DNA of 60,695 nt. Source: Vulcanimicrobiota bacterium (lineage in GTDB: Bacteria > Vulcanimicrobiota > Xenobia > Xenobiales > JADMJV01). Every line of letters starts with the position of its first letter. The stretch's first letter is position 1. Where the stretch lies: contig JAHBVR010000029.1 in the NCBI GenBank assembly GCA_019637395.1, forward strand, positions 1 through 60,695, given 5' to 3'. The position numbers were made by a program, and so were the translations under genes. Shown here in pieces: positions 1 to 8,600 of this stretch. Below the pieces are notes generated by a model that ran no database searches, was not told the origin of the DNA, and saw nothing but the letters and a program-made list of their open reading frames with translations.

Positions 1-1
1 C

Positions 2-1336
2 TTTAAGGTTCATCTAGAGAATGCGCTGGGGTCCCCCGACGTGACGTTGGACGTCAATGGGGTGGGCGCGAAACCGTTGCGCAAGGAGGATAATGATCCT
101 TTGGATGCGGGGGATTTGCGCGAAGACCAGATCGTCTCGGTTCTTTACGACAGCTCTGGGGGAGGTCGATTCTGTCTGCTGGGGGCCACGGGTTCGGGTT
201 CGCTGAGCGGCACGTTGAATGTCGATCAGGGAGGAACGGGGTCTGACCTGTCCGCCAGTGGCGGGAGCGGCGTGGTTCTGAAGCAGAAGACAGTGGGCGG
301 GAATTTGGTGGCCGAAGCTTTGGTGGCCGCCGATATTCCTGATATCGACATCAGCCAGGTGGAGGGTCTGCAAGAGGAGCTGGATCGCACGGTGCGACTC
401 ATCAGCAGCGCTCCCTCCTACTTGAGCCCCCTTTCGTCTGGTGAGCGCCGAACTCTGATCACGGCTACCAGCAACCATTCGTCCTTGTCCGGTCCCGTCA
501 GCAACCTGTTGAACGGAACGTCCAGCAACGATTTTTACTGGAACAGTGTGGCCATAGCGGGAACCTATGTGCGGTTTGACTTTAAGGCTCCCGTCTTGCT
601 GACCGAGGCCAAATGGCTGCAAAGTACCGCCAGTACTCACGGCAATTGGCAATGGCAAGGGAGCCAGGATGCGAGCACCTGGACCAACATCGGGTCCACC
701 TTTTTGCTAGGAGGGAGTACCAGCCAGACCCTGACGACTTTGTCCGCGAACACTACGGAATACCGCTTTTACCAGCTTGTGGGAGTGTCTGGAACGTGTT
801 CGAGTAGCGCCTACCTCTACGAAGTGCAATTCAAGATCTCGGCAAAGTCTGTTGCAGAAGGGTTGGCCTCGGTTCCGCTCGGTGGTGCCGATGAATTCGC
901 CAGGGGCAACGGGAGTCTCTCGTTCCTGAACGCGGCCGATATGCCGGCCAATCTGCGGCTGATACTTCCCAAAACGGCCTCGCAGACGGTGAATTCCGGC
1001 AATACCGATAAGCTGACCTACAATTTCGCTTCGACCAATGACGGGGCCTTTACGGTTTACTCCAGTGTGCTGACCACGGTAGTGGCTGGCCAGTATCTGT
1101 TCGAGATCCCTTGCTTTGTGTCGGGTGGAACCGATCCATATCACATTTTGATCGCAGTCAATAATACGGTGGTCTACAAAAGCCCGCCGGCGACCACCAT
1201 TGGCCATGCGGTCAAGACGCTCACTTTGGCGGCGGGAAATACCGTGGAGTTTCGACTCAACGCGACCACCGCCAACTGCCTTCTCGATACCACCGATGGC
1301 TATATGAGCACAGCGGTGGTCACTCGTCTCAATTAA
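2..1336 (+). CDS. tail-fibre-like / adhesin-like protein, 5' end beyond window
   Basis: The frame is open to the left edge, so the gene starts outside the window. The first visible residues repeat the last half of the module found three times in the gene at 1593 (FKxxxxNxGxxxLxV, then LxAGDxxxxQIVxVxY, then GGRF), so the two proteins share architecture. A Gly/Ser linker and a short helix (SQVEGLQEELDRTVRL) follow. Next is a discoidin-like (F5/8 type C) beta-sandwich, recognisable by YVRFDF, ASTWTNIG and YRFYQL, and then a C-terminal jelly-roll of C1q type (LTYNFASTNDGAFTV to the stop). Such stacks are typical of phage tail fibres and surface adhesins that bind sugars. I infer receptor binding. 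No signal peptide can be judged because the start is missing. Confidence 0.7.
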   Translation, partial: FKVHLENALGSPDVTLDVNGVGAKPLRKEDNDPLDAGDLREDQIVSVLYDSSGGGRFCLLGATGSGSLSGTLNVDQGGTGSDLSASGGSGVVLKQKTVGGNLVAEALVAADIPDIDISQVEGLQEELDRTVRLISSAPSYLSPLSSGERRTLITATSNHSSLSGPVSNLLNGTSSNDFYWNSVAIAGTYVRFDFKAPVLLTEAKWLQSTASTHGNWQWQGSQDASTWTNIGSTFLLGGSTSQTLTTLSANTTEYRFYQLVGVSGTCSSSAYLYEVQFKISAKSVAEGLASVPLGGADEFARGNGSLSFLNAADMPANLRLILPKTASQTVNSGNTDKLTYNFASTNDGAFTVYSSVLTTVVAGQYLFEIPCFVSGGTDPYHILIAVNNTVVYKSPPATTIGHAVKTLTLAAGNTVEFRLNATTANCLLDTTDGYMSTAVVTRLN

Positions 1337-1362
1337 AATCTATGCAAGGAACCGAGCCAATC

Positions 1363-1533
1363 ATGATGTCTGAGAATAGAACACCCCAGCCGCTAAGGCC
1401 AGGTCGCAAAAGTTGTAAGGCCGCTGCTCTGGCGCGGCTCAAGAAGCTCGAGGGTCGCAGTGTGACTGTGGGCAGGCAGCTCGATGAGCTGCGCGCGATC
1501 TTGACTTTGCTCCTCGAGCAAATGCCGGGCTAG
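1363..1533 (+). CDS. small hypothetical protein in the fibre operon
   Basis: A 56-residue basic protein lying between two fibre-like genes. An ATG at 1363 has AAGGAA about 11 bases upstream. An in-frame ATG at 1342 would lengthen it to 63 residues but has no ribosome site. The C-terminal half (KKLEGRSVTVGRQLDELRAI) should form an amphipathic helix or coiled coil, and the N-terminal part is rich in Arg and Lys. I recognise no family. Its place in the operon, 26 bases after the upstream stop and 59 before the next start, suggests a small chaperone or trimerisation factor for a fibre, but that is only inference. Confidence 0.45.
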   Translation: MMSENRTPQPLRPGRKSCKAAALARLKKLEGRSVTVGRQLDELRAILTLLLEQMPG

Positions 1534-1592
1534 TAAATTTCCAAAAATCAGGGGCTAGCATTGCTATTGCCTCTTTTAGAAAGGTGAAAGAA

Positions 1593-3533
1593 ATGTCCAC
1601 TCCATTAGAGGATGATATGGTCGCTCCGGGCGATCTCATCGAAGCAATCCATATCAGCCAGTTGTTTCCGATTATCGAGGCACTGGAAGAGAATCAAACG
1701 AACTACCGTGAGGATGTCGGCCTGGCCGATGCCTACAAGGTAGATTTTTCGGGCGCGGGTAACGCGAACGAGATCAATGCCTATCAAGCGGGTCAGCAAG
1801 TGGTGTTCAAGGCGGCCCATGCCAATACGGGCGCCTCGACTCTGCAGGTGGCCGGGCCGGCCGGCGATTTGTCCGCCCTACCGCTGACCAAGAACGGCGG
1901 GGAGGACCTCGAGGCCGGCGATATTCAAGCGGGCCAAATGGTGCTGGCCATCTATAACGATGAGGGCTCGGGGCGCTTTGATGCTCTCGGGGTTCTGACC
2001 GGTGGCGACGCCGGCGACGGCAGCGAGTTCTTTCGGGAAGACGATGGAGCCGCCAATGCTTATCAGGTGGATGCCACCGGCATGGGTTCCAATCCTTTCG
2101 TGATCGAGGCCTATGCGCCCGGTCAGTTGGTGGTGTTCAAGGCGGCCCACGCCAATACGGGGGCTTCTACCCTTCAGGTGGTGGCTCCGGGCGGCGCCCT
2201 GTCGGCCAAGGCCCTCACCAAATTCGGCAATACGGTGCTGGAGGCCGGAGATATCCAGGCCAACCAGATCGTGATGGCTGTCTACAACGATACCGGCAGC
2301 GGTCGTTTTGAGATGATGGACGCGCCGCCGACGCTCGAGCCACCGGAGCCACCGGAGTCACCAGAGCCGGAAGATGGCACCGGATTCTATCGAGAGGATG
2401 ATGGATACTCCGATACCTATGAGGTTGACTGTAGCGGATGGGGCTCCAACCCGAACGTGATTTCAGCCTATGAGACGGGACAGTTGATTCTCTTCAGGGC
2501 CGGGTCCAGCAACACAGGCGCGTGCACTTTGGAGGTCTTCGGTCCCGGTGGAGGGTTGGGTTCCAAGGAGCTCACCAAGTTTGGCAGCTCGCCTTTGGAT
2601 GCGGGGGATATCCAGGCCGATCAGATCGTGATGGCTGTCTACAACGATACCGGCGACGGTCGCTTTGAAATGATGGAAGCACGGGCCGCTGGAAGTGGCG
2701 GAGCTGGTGCCTGGCTCTACGGGGACGGGATGGATGGAGATGAGCTCATCGATTCCAACACCGATCTGTGGGAGCACAAGTATTATCGCAATCTCACCAT
2801 CGATCCGGGCGTGTTCGTGTGCACAAACGGTTTCAAAGTTCACGTGAGCGGGACGTTGACCAACAACGGCCTCATTCATAACAACGGTACGGATGGGGAG
2901 GATAGTGTGGGCTCGACTCCAGGCTGGGCCGGACATGGCCGCAACTACGGACAGTTGGCCTGGGAAGGCCACTGGGGCGGAACTGGCAGTCTGCAGGAGG
3001 GCGACACGGTTTACTACGTCGACGAGCAAGCCTATTTTGCCCGGGGGGGTGACGGGGGCGATGGGAGCTACGGTGGTGGCGGCTCGGGGGATGGCGGCAA
3101 TGTTTTCGGGGGGGATCGTTTCTTCATGTCGAGTTCTGCCTTCTTAAGCGGGCTCTACGATGGTGATGCTGCCTGGCATGGGGCCCGCACGATCGGCGGC
3201 GGTATGGGCGGTGGTGGAGGCACCGGAAACGATGATGATGCCGCTGGCGGGTCCGGCGGAGGAAGCGGAGGCATCCTGTGGATTGCCGCTCGTGCCCTGG
3301 CGGGCGACGGTGAGCTTCAGGCCGTTGGCGGAAGTGGCGGCGCAGCTGGTGGAGCGGATGCCGGTGGCGGCGGAGGTGGTGGTGGTGGAATCATCTACTT
3401 GCTGACCGAGGCCACGGAATCTCCGTACAGCTACAACGTCGATGGTGGTATCGGCGGCGCCGGGGGCGGCGGCTCCGGTACCGATGGAGGCGATGGCGAG
3501 ATGGGCCTCTACGTCTTTCGCGGCGGGATGTAA
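1593..3533 (+). CDS. repeat-module fibre protein with glycine-rich C-terminus
   Basis: 646 residues from an ATG preceded by AAAGGTG (an in-frame GTG at 1584 is the alternative). Three copies of a roughly 100-residue module are visible (about 38-140, 147-245 and 265-365). Each has YREDDG, a Val-Asp strand, QxVxFKAAHANTGASTL, LTKxG, LEAGDIQAxQxVxAVYND and SGRFxMM. A Pro/Glu linker separates copies 2 and 3. Residues about 390-470 look like a beta-helix-type start. The last 170 residues are extremely glycine-rich (GGGGG runs), as in the polyglycine-helix receptor-binding domains of some phage adhesins. No signal peptide is seen. The next gene begins two bases after the stop, so expression is coupled to the Fe-S scaffold and radical SAM genes. 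Role inferred: surface fibre or adhesin, and possibly a modification target. Confidence 0.7.
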   Translation: MSTPLEDDMVAPGDLIEAIHISQLFPIIEALEENQTNYREDVGLADAYKVDFSGAGNANEINAYQAGQQVVFKAAHANTGASTLQVAGPAGDLSALPLTKNGGEDLEAGDIQAGQMVLAIYNDEGSGRFDALGVLTGGDAGDGSEFFREDDGAANAYQVDATGMGSNPFVIEAYAPGQLVVFKAAHANTGASTLQVVAPGGALSAKALTKFGNTVLEAGDIQANQIVMAVYNDTGSGRFEMMDAPPTLEPPEPPESPEPEDGTGFYREDDGYSDTYEVDCSGWGSNPNVISAYETGQLILFRAGSSNTGACTLEVFGPGGGLGSKELTKFGSSPLDAGDIQADQIVMAVYNDTGDGRFEMMEARAAGSGGAGAWLYGDGMDGDELIDSNTDLWEHKYYRNLTIDPGVFVCTNGFKVHVSGTLTNNGLIHNNGTDGEDSVGSTPGWAGHGRNYGQLAWEGHWGGTGSLQEGDTVYYVDEQAYFARGGDGGDGSYGGGGSGDGGNVFGGDRFFMSSSAFLSGLYDGDAAWHGARTIGGGMGGGGGTGNDDDAAGGSGGGSGGILWIAARALAGDGELQAVGGSGGAAGGADAGGGGGGGGGIIYLLTEATESPYSYNVDGGIGGAGGGGSGTDGGDGEMGLYVFRGGM

Positions 3534-3535
3534 CC

Positions 3536-3892
3536 GTGTTTTCCCCGCAAACCCGCCGCTATTTTGAGCAGGCCCAGGGATATGGCCAGTTGGACCATCC
3601 CACCCATGAGAGCGTGGTGGGCAAGCGGGAGCACGGCCACTTCTTTCAACTACAGCTAGAAACCGACGCGAACGGCGTCGTGACCAACCTGGCTTTCGAT
3701 TGTCCGCGCTGCGTGCCCGCCATTGCATGTGGAGGCTATCTCTACTTGCGTCTGGTGAGGCGTGGCTCGGACCAGACGATCACGGTGGAGCAGGTCGTCG
3801 ACGCCCTCGGCGGCCTGCCCCCGCAACGTTGCTTCTACGCCTGGATGGCGGTGGAGGCGTTCAACACTTTGAGAGGAGTGGGTGAGCGATGA
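3536..3892 (+). CDS. IscU/NifU-like Fe-S scaffold, degenerate
   Basis: 118 residues from a GTG two bases after the previous stop. It ends in a 4-base overlap (ATGA) with the radical SAM gene. The order of elements follows the IscU/NifU N-terminal fold: a polar start, then HGHFFQLQLETD (the strand that in IscU carries GAPxCGD), then VTNLAFDCPRCVPAIACGG (IscU: FKTYGCGSAIASS), then LPPQRCFYAWMAVEAF (IscU: PPVKxHCSxLAxxAI). Cysteines are at 56, 59, 65 and 99. The first cluster-ligand Cys of IscU is missing and His stands near that place. Known IscU proteins assemble Fe-S clusters on three Cys plus one other ligand. Being translationally coupled to an enzyme that should need several 4Fe-4S clusters, it is probably a dedicated cluster donor or accessory protein. 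Confidence 0.65.
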   Translation: MFSPQTRRYFEQAQGYGQLDHPTHESVVGKREHGHFFQLQLETDANGVVTNLAFDCPRCVPAIACGGYLYLRLVRRGSDQTITVEQVVDALGGLPPQRCFYAWMAVEAFNTLRGVGER

Positions 3893-5064
3893 TTTTATCC
3901 TTGCCGATTCAACAGGAGCCCAAAAGATACGCTCCTGTGCATACTTTGATGCTGTACTTGACGGAAGAATGTAATCTGCGCTGCACTTACTGCTTTGTCA
4001 AAAAGGAACCCAAGTTCATGACCCGGGAGACGGCGTTGCGCACCATCGATTGGCTATTGCAACGCAACATCTCGGGCGGCGAATACGAGCTGCTGGTCAA
4101 TTTCTTCGGCGGGGAGCCCTTCCTGGCGGTGGATTTGATGCAGGAAGTGGTGGACTATGGGCGGCTGGTGCGGCCCAATGTCTACAAGACTTTCAAGTTC
4201 GGGGCCACCACCAACGGCACACTGGCCAACTCGCGGGTGGAAAAGGTGATTCGCGAGGGCGAGCTGGCCTTGATGGTCAGTCTGGACGGCGGGCCCGGAG
4301 CCAGTCGGCTGAGACCGATGGTTTCTGGTCGCGACTCGTATTCGCTGGTGCGCAAGAACCTGCCCAAGCTAGCCGAGTGGGCGCGCTTGTGCACGGCTCG
4401 CGTCACCTTTACTCCGGACAACCTGGAGCTACTCAAGAATGTGCGCGACGTGCTGGACGTGGCGCCGGTAAGGGTGGCGCTCAGTCCGGTGGTGGAGGCG
4501 GATTGGAGCGGCTCGCAGGAGGCGCTGGAGGAGGCGCATCAGGAGCTGGGCGACTGGTTCGCGGCCGAGGTCCGGGCGGGACGGCGGCCCCCTCTGGAGG
4601 TCACCTGGGAGCTTCTCAGGGACTATCGGGAGAGGCTGGTTTGTCAGAGACGTCCGGCCCGGACCTGTCCTGTGGGAGAGGGTCTGATGGCCGTCGACAG
4701 CGCGGGCAACGTGTTGCCCTGCCATCGTTTTCTGCACCGACGCCAGGACTTGCTCGGCGGTGTGGAGGCGGGGGAGTTGCCGGCGGAGCGTTGGCGCTTT
4801 GCGCACCTGACGCGGGCCGAGATTCCCGACTGCCAGGACTGTATCGCTCGCACCGTTTGCGGCGGCGGTTGCCGGGCGGTGGCATTGGATGGCGGCTATG
4901 GGCTGGAGGGCGTTCATCCCAATCACTGCCTGCTGATGCAATCCCAGATGCGCCTGGTGGCGCGACTCTACGAGGAGCTGCGGATGGAAGAGAACTTCTG
5001 TCGGGCGCTGGCTCAGGTCCACTCAGATACCCATTACCAAGAACTCTATCAATTAGGAAGTTAG
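3889..5064 (+). CDS. radical SAM/SPASM peptide-modifying enzyme
   Basis: 391 residues. The N-terminal radical SAM barrel has the CxxxCxxC cluster motif (CNLRCTYC, about residues 28-35), the GGEPF SAM-binding motif (about 73-77) and SLDG. The C-terminal SPASM/twitch region has a further set of Cys: TCPVGEGL, VLPCHRF, DCQDC, CGGGC and NHC, about 260-350. This is the layout of enzymes that bind auxiliary 4Fe-4S clusters and modify peptides or proteins (anSME, PqqE and RiPP-maturase relatives). It sits directly after an IscU-like gene with a 4-base overlap and 13 bases before a Gly/Cys-rich short gene that is the natural substrate candidate; the Gly-rich fibre upstream is a second one. The modification made cannot be told from sequence. 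Confidence 0.88.
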   Translation: MILSLPIQQEPKRYAPVHTLMLYLTEECNLRCTYCFVKKEPKFMTRETALRTIDWLLQRNISGGEYELLVNFFGGEPFLAVDLMQEVVDYGRLVRPNVYKTFKFGATTNGTLANSRVEKVIREGELALMVSLDGGPGASRLRPMVSGRDSYSLVRKNLPKLAEWARLCTARVTFTPDNLELLKNVRDVLDVAPVRVALSPVVEADWSGSQEALEEAHQELGDWFAAEVRAGRRPPLEVTWELLRDYRERLVCQRRPARTCPVGEGLMAVDSAGNVLPCHRFLHRRQDLLGGVEAGELPAERWRFAHLTRAEIPDCQDCIARTVCGGGCRAVALDGGYGLEGVHPNHCLLMQSQMRLVARLYEELRMEENFCRALAQVHSDTHYQELYQLGS

Positions 5065-5077
5065 GAGCACTTTAGCG

Positions 5078-5605
5078 ATGAGACTATGGCCACCCACTTT
5101 TACCAACGGAATTCACAACTCTCTCCATGGCAATGAGATTCCCCATGCGGAAGGGGCCAATTTGAACAAGGCTCTGGCGCTGCTGGAGACCGAGGGAGGC
5201 CTTCTTGGCGGCGGTCCGAGCGCTGATCAGGGCGCCGGCGGCGGCGGCGTGAGCGGCGGCGGCGGCAACGGGGCTCGCGCTCCGGGACCGGCACCGTCAG
5301 GAGGCGGGGGAGCCGGCCCGGGCAGTAGCGGCGGTGTCGATGGTGGCGCGGGAACGCCCGGCGGACGCAGCACCACCGGCACTTGTGGCAAAACGACCGA
5401 TCCGCCTGCACCCGATCCTGAAGATCCGCTGAATCGCGGGGTCTCAGGAGACCGGCTCAATCTCGGCGGCAACGGCGGCACCAACATCCACTATTCGGGC
5501 ACCATGCCGGCGGAGCTTAACCAGACCTGTAACGGTACGGGCAAAGGTACGGATGCCCAAAAGGGCTGCCCGCCCTGCGAAATTATTGGAGGTTTCTTCT
5601 TATGA
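5078..5605 (+). CDS. Gly/Cys-rich small protein, candidate radical SAM substrate
   Basis: 175 residues. The first about 40 residues are not Gly-rich and could act as a leader (NGIHNSLHGNEIPHAEGAN, then LNKALALLETEGG). Residues about 40-100 are almost all Gly, Ala, Ser and Pro. The C-terminal part has ordered-looking stretches and four Cys (STTGTCGKT, LNQTCNGTG, GCPPC) and ends in the hydrophobic tail EIIGGFFL. It starts 13 bases after the radical SAM stop, and its stop overlaps the RHS start (ATGA, 5602-5605), so all three should be co-translated. I know no family for it. It could be a ribosomally made, modified precursor, a structural spacer for the RHS or fibre complex, or a secretion adaptor. 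The leader-like N-terminus and Cys-containing tail favour the first. Confidence 0.6.
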   Translation: MRLWPPTFTNGIHNSLHGNEIPHAEGANLNKALALLETEGGLLGGGPSADQGAGGGGVSGGGGNGARAPGPAPSGGGGAGPGSSGGVDGGAGTPGGRSTTGTCGKTTDPPAPDPEDPLNRGVSGDRLNLGGNGGTNIHYSGTMPAELNQTCNGTGKGTDAQKGCPPCEIIGGFFL

Positions 5606-8600
5606 ATCACATGCTATTCCCCCAACCCATTCGCCTGGATGGCTTTCAAACGATTTTGGGCAGCTGCTCAGACGTGGAAATGCTCCGGGTCAGCATCGGT
5701 AACCTGGTGCGCCGCTACACGGTCGCTCAGGTGGCCAGTGTCGGTCCGGCGCTCAAGTTTGAGCTGACTCACAATGCTCGCGAGAGCTTCTCGGGAACCT
5801 TGGGACCTAGCTGGAGGCACAACTGGATGGCTCATCTGGAGTTCGGCTCTTCGCTGGTGACTTATGAGGACGGCTACGGCAGGCGTCATAACTTCACGGC
5901 ATCCGGCAGCGACTGGGTCTTAAATGAGGGTAACTCGCTGTTTCTGCGCCAAGCTCTGACCGAGGTCTCGGGCCAGTGGCACCTGAAAGGCTTTGCCAAC
6001 GGCGAGGACATGGTCTTTGATTCGGGCGGTAAGCTTTTGCAGGTGGTGGACTCGCACGGGCAGGCGCTGACCTTGCACTACACCAGTTCGCTGCTGACAG
6101 CGGTGGAAGAGCCGACGGGGCGACAGATCACTCTGGCCTATAGCTCCGGTCTGTTGACCAGTATAACCGATCCCCGCGGTCACGTAACCAGCTTTGTCTA
6201 TGGGGCGGACTCCAAGCTGGCTTCGATCATCGGGCCGGAAGGTTGCATGCTTTCCTATGAATACGCCAGCGGTGCGACCAATGGTCGGATCGTGGCGCGG
6301 ACGGATGCGCGAAACAACCGGTATACCTATAGCTACGATGGCAGCGGTCGACTGCTGACAGTGACCAATCCAGCTTCCAAGACGATAAGCTACGCCTATG
6401 GTACCGTGCAGGAGCGCCTGTCTTCGCCTCACTTCTCGGACTTTAAAAATCTGAGTCGAGTGATCTTGACCGATGCCGAGGCGAAAAACTGGGAATATCG
6501 GTTTGATGACGATGGGAATTTGTGGCGAATTCTTGATCCACTGACCCATAATCGGCGATTCTACTGGAGCAACCAGCAGGAGCTGCTGTATGTGGCCGAG
6601 GGCTATGGCGTGAATCAGGCGAATGAACTGGGCCCACAGGATAGTCCCCACAATCGTTTTAACCGATTTATGTATGATGGACTCGGAAATCAGACGGCCC
6701 ATACCGATCCTAACGGTATAATTACGCAGCGCGAGTATGACGCGGAGCACCGTTTGATCACGGTGACTCCCGCGCGAGCCACCAATCAGATCGGAGGCAA
6801 CTGGTTTGACCATTTCGGCAAGGACGGCTTCGTCATGTGCTCGGGCCTGGACGATAGCAGTGACCTGGTGCAGCTGCCTTCCTACATTGATAGCGCCGGC
6901 ATTCTGCCGGGGGAGGAGGCCGATGGCAGCAATGCCTTTGTGCGCTCGCTGCCGAACCTGGAGAGTCATCGCATCGACACGCGCGCGCCCTGGATTCGCT
7001 TGCCGGGCAGTCCGCCCCGCGATACCTATCGGCGTTCGCTGGGCATGTGGAAGACCGAAGAGGAAAGCAAGTCCTTTACCTTCCGTATCCCGGTGCAGGT
7101 GACGGGGGCGTTCAACCTGTCTTTCTACACCCACGCGGCTGACTATCCGTTTGCCAGCGCCAGCACACCGGGCTACGAAAAGACCTATTCCGGCGTTTTC
7201 GGGCGGGACGTAGAAATTTTGGTGACCGACTTCGATCCCCTTACGGGGGAGCCGCGCCGGCAGGTCTTTCGTCAGCCCAACAATGCGGCCGGCTGCTGGA
7301 TTAGCTTCGGCGTCTATGCGGAGGCGGAGAGCTCCATTCGCGTGGTGGTGCGCACCCGCGCCGACATCAGCGAAACCGAATTCCCCTGTATCAACATGAT
7401 CGCTTTTGATCCCATCGAGCAACGCACCACCAACCTGTATTACACGGGAGTAGACCTGACTTCGGTGGTCGATCCGCTCCATCAGGTGACTTCCTTTGAA
7501 TACAACCTGGACGGCACTTTGAAGAAAGTGACGGATGCCAAGAACCGTGATACCGAGTTCTTCTATGAAGATGCGGCTAAGAATCTGACCAGGATTGTGG
7601 ACGCCGCCTCGGGCGAGGTGGTGCTCGGCTACGACGCCAACGGCAACGTGACCCGTTCGGAAGACCAGGATACGCGGGTCAGCACGATGGTTTACGATGC
7701 CAAGAACCGTCTGATTCAGATAACGGATCCGCTGAACCACTCTACTCACTTCCGTTTCGACGGGGCGGGCAATCTGGTGTCGGTGCGGGATGCCAGGGGC
7801 AGGCAGACTTTTCTGGCTTACGACAATCTCAATCGTCTGACGGGCGTTTCCAATGCGGCCGGCCAGGAGACTTTCTTCGCCTACAATGGCAGCGGAAGGC
7901 TGATTAAAGTGACCGATGCCCTGGGGCGCGAGACCGAATTTTCCTACGATGCGGCGGGACGTTTGGTGCAGACCGAAATGGCTGACGGACAAAAGGTTCT
8001 GTATGCCCTGAATGCCGTCAATCGACTGGTTTCCATCACCGGGCCGAATGCGAGTCAGGCCGACTGGGACCAGATCGACCTGACCGGCGCGCTGGATGTT
8101 CTAAATGATGGAAGCGTCGAGGCTCCGGTGATGACCTGGCAGCATACGGATGAGTATGACTACGGAATCAATCCCCTTTATGCCCGCACGAACTTGGAGG
8201 CGCACAGTGGAACCTATAGTCTACCCGTGGTCACGGGCAAAGGCCGATATCTCAATGATATCACCACCTATGCCGGGGGACGCTATGTGGCCAAGGCTTG
8301 GGCCAAGAAGGCAGGGGGCGGAGCTCCGACGGTGGCGGCGAGCATTGCCGCCGAGGTGCGCAACTTCGAGGCCACTTTGGAGACGCAGACGGAACCTGGA
8401 CAGGCTACGGCGGTGGATACCGATTGGACAGAACTGAAGCCTCAGATGGTGCAAATTCCGGGCGACACCCTGGCGGTGCGCACCCAGCCGCCTTTGCGCA
8501 AGCTGAAGTTTCTGGTGGAGAAGACGTCGCCCTCCGACGAGCCCAATACAGCCTATCTGGACGATGCCAGTCTGCATTTGATCAATACCTGCCTGGAATA

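Noticed and set aside
5920-7992. A 690-residue open frame on the minus strand inside the RHS gene
   Set aside because: It is antisense to clear YD repeats. The GC-rich, repeated codons leave the opposite strand open by chance, and it has no domain or ribosome site.
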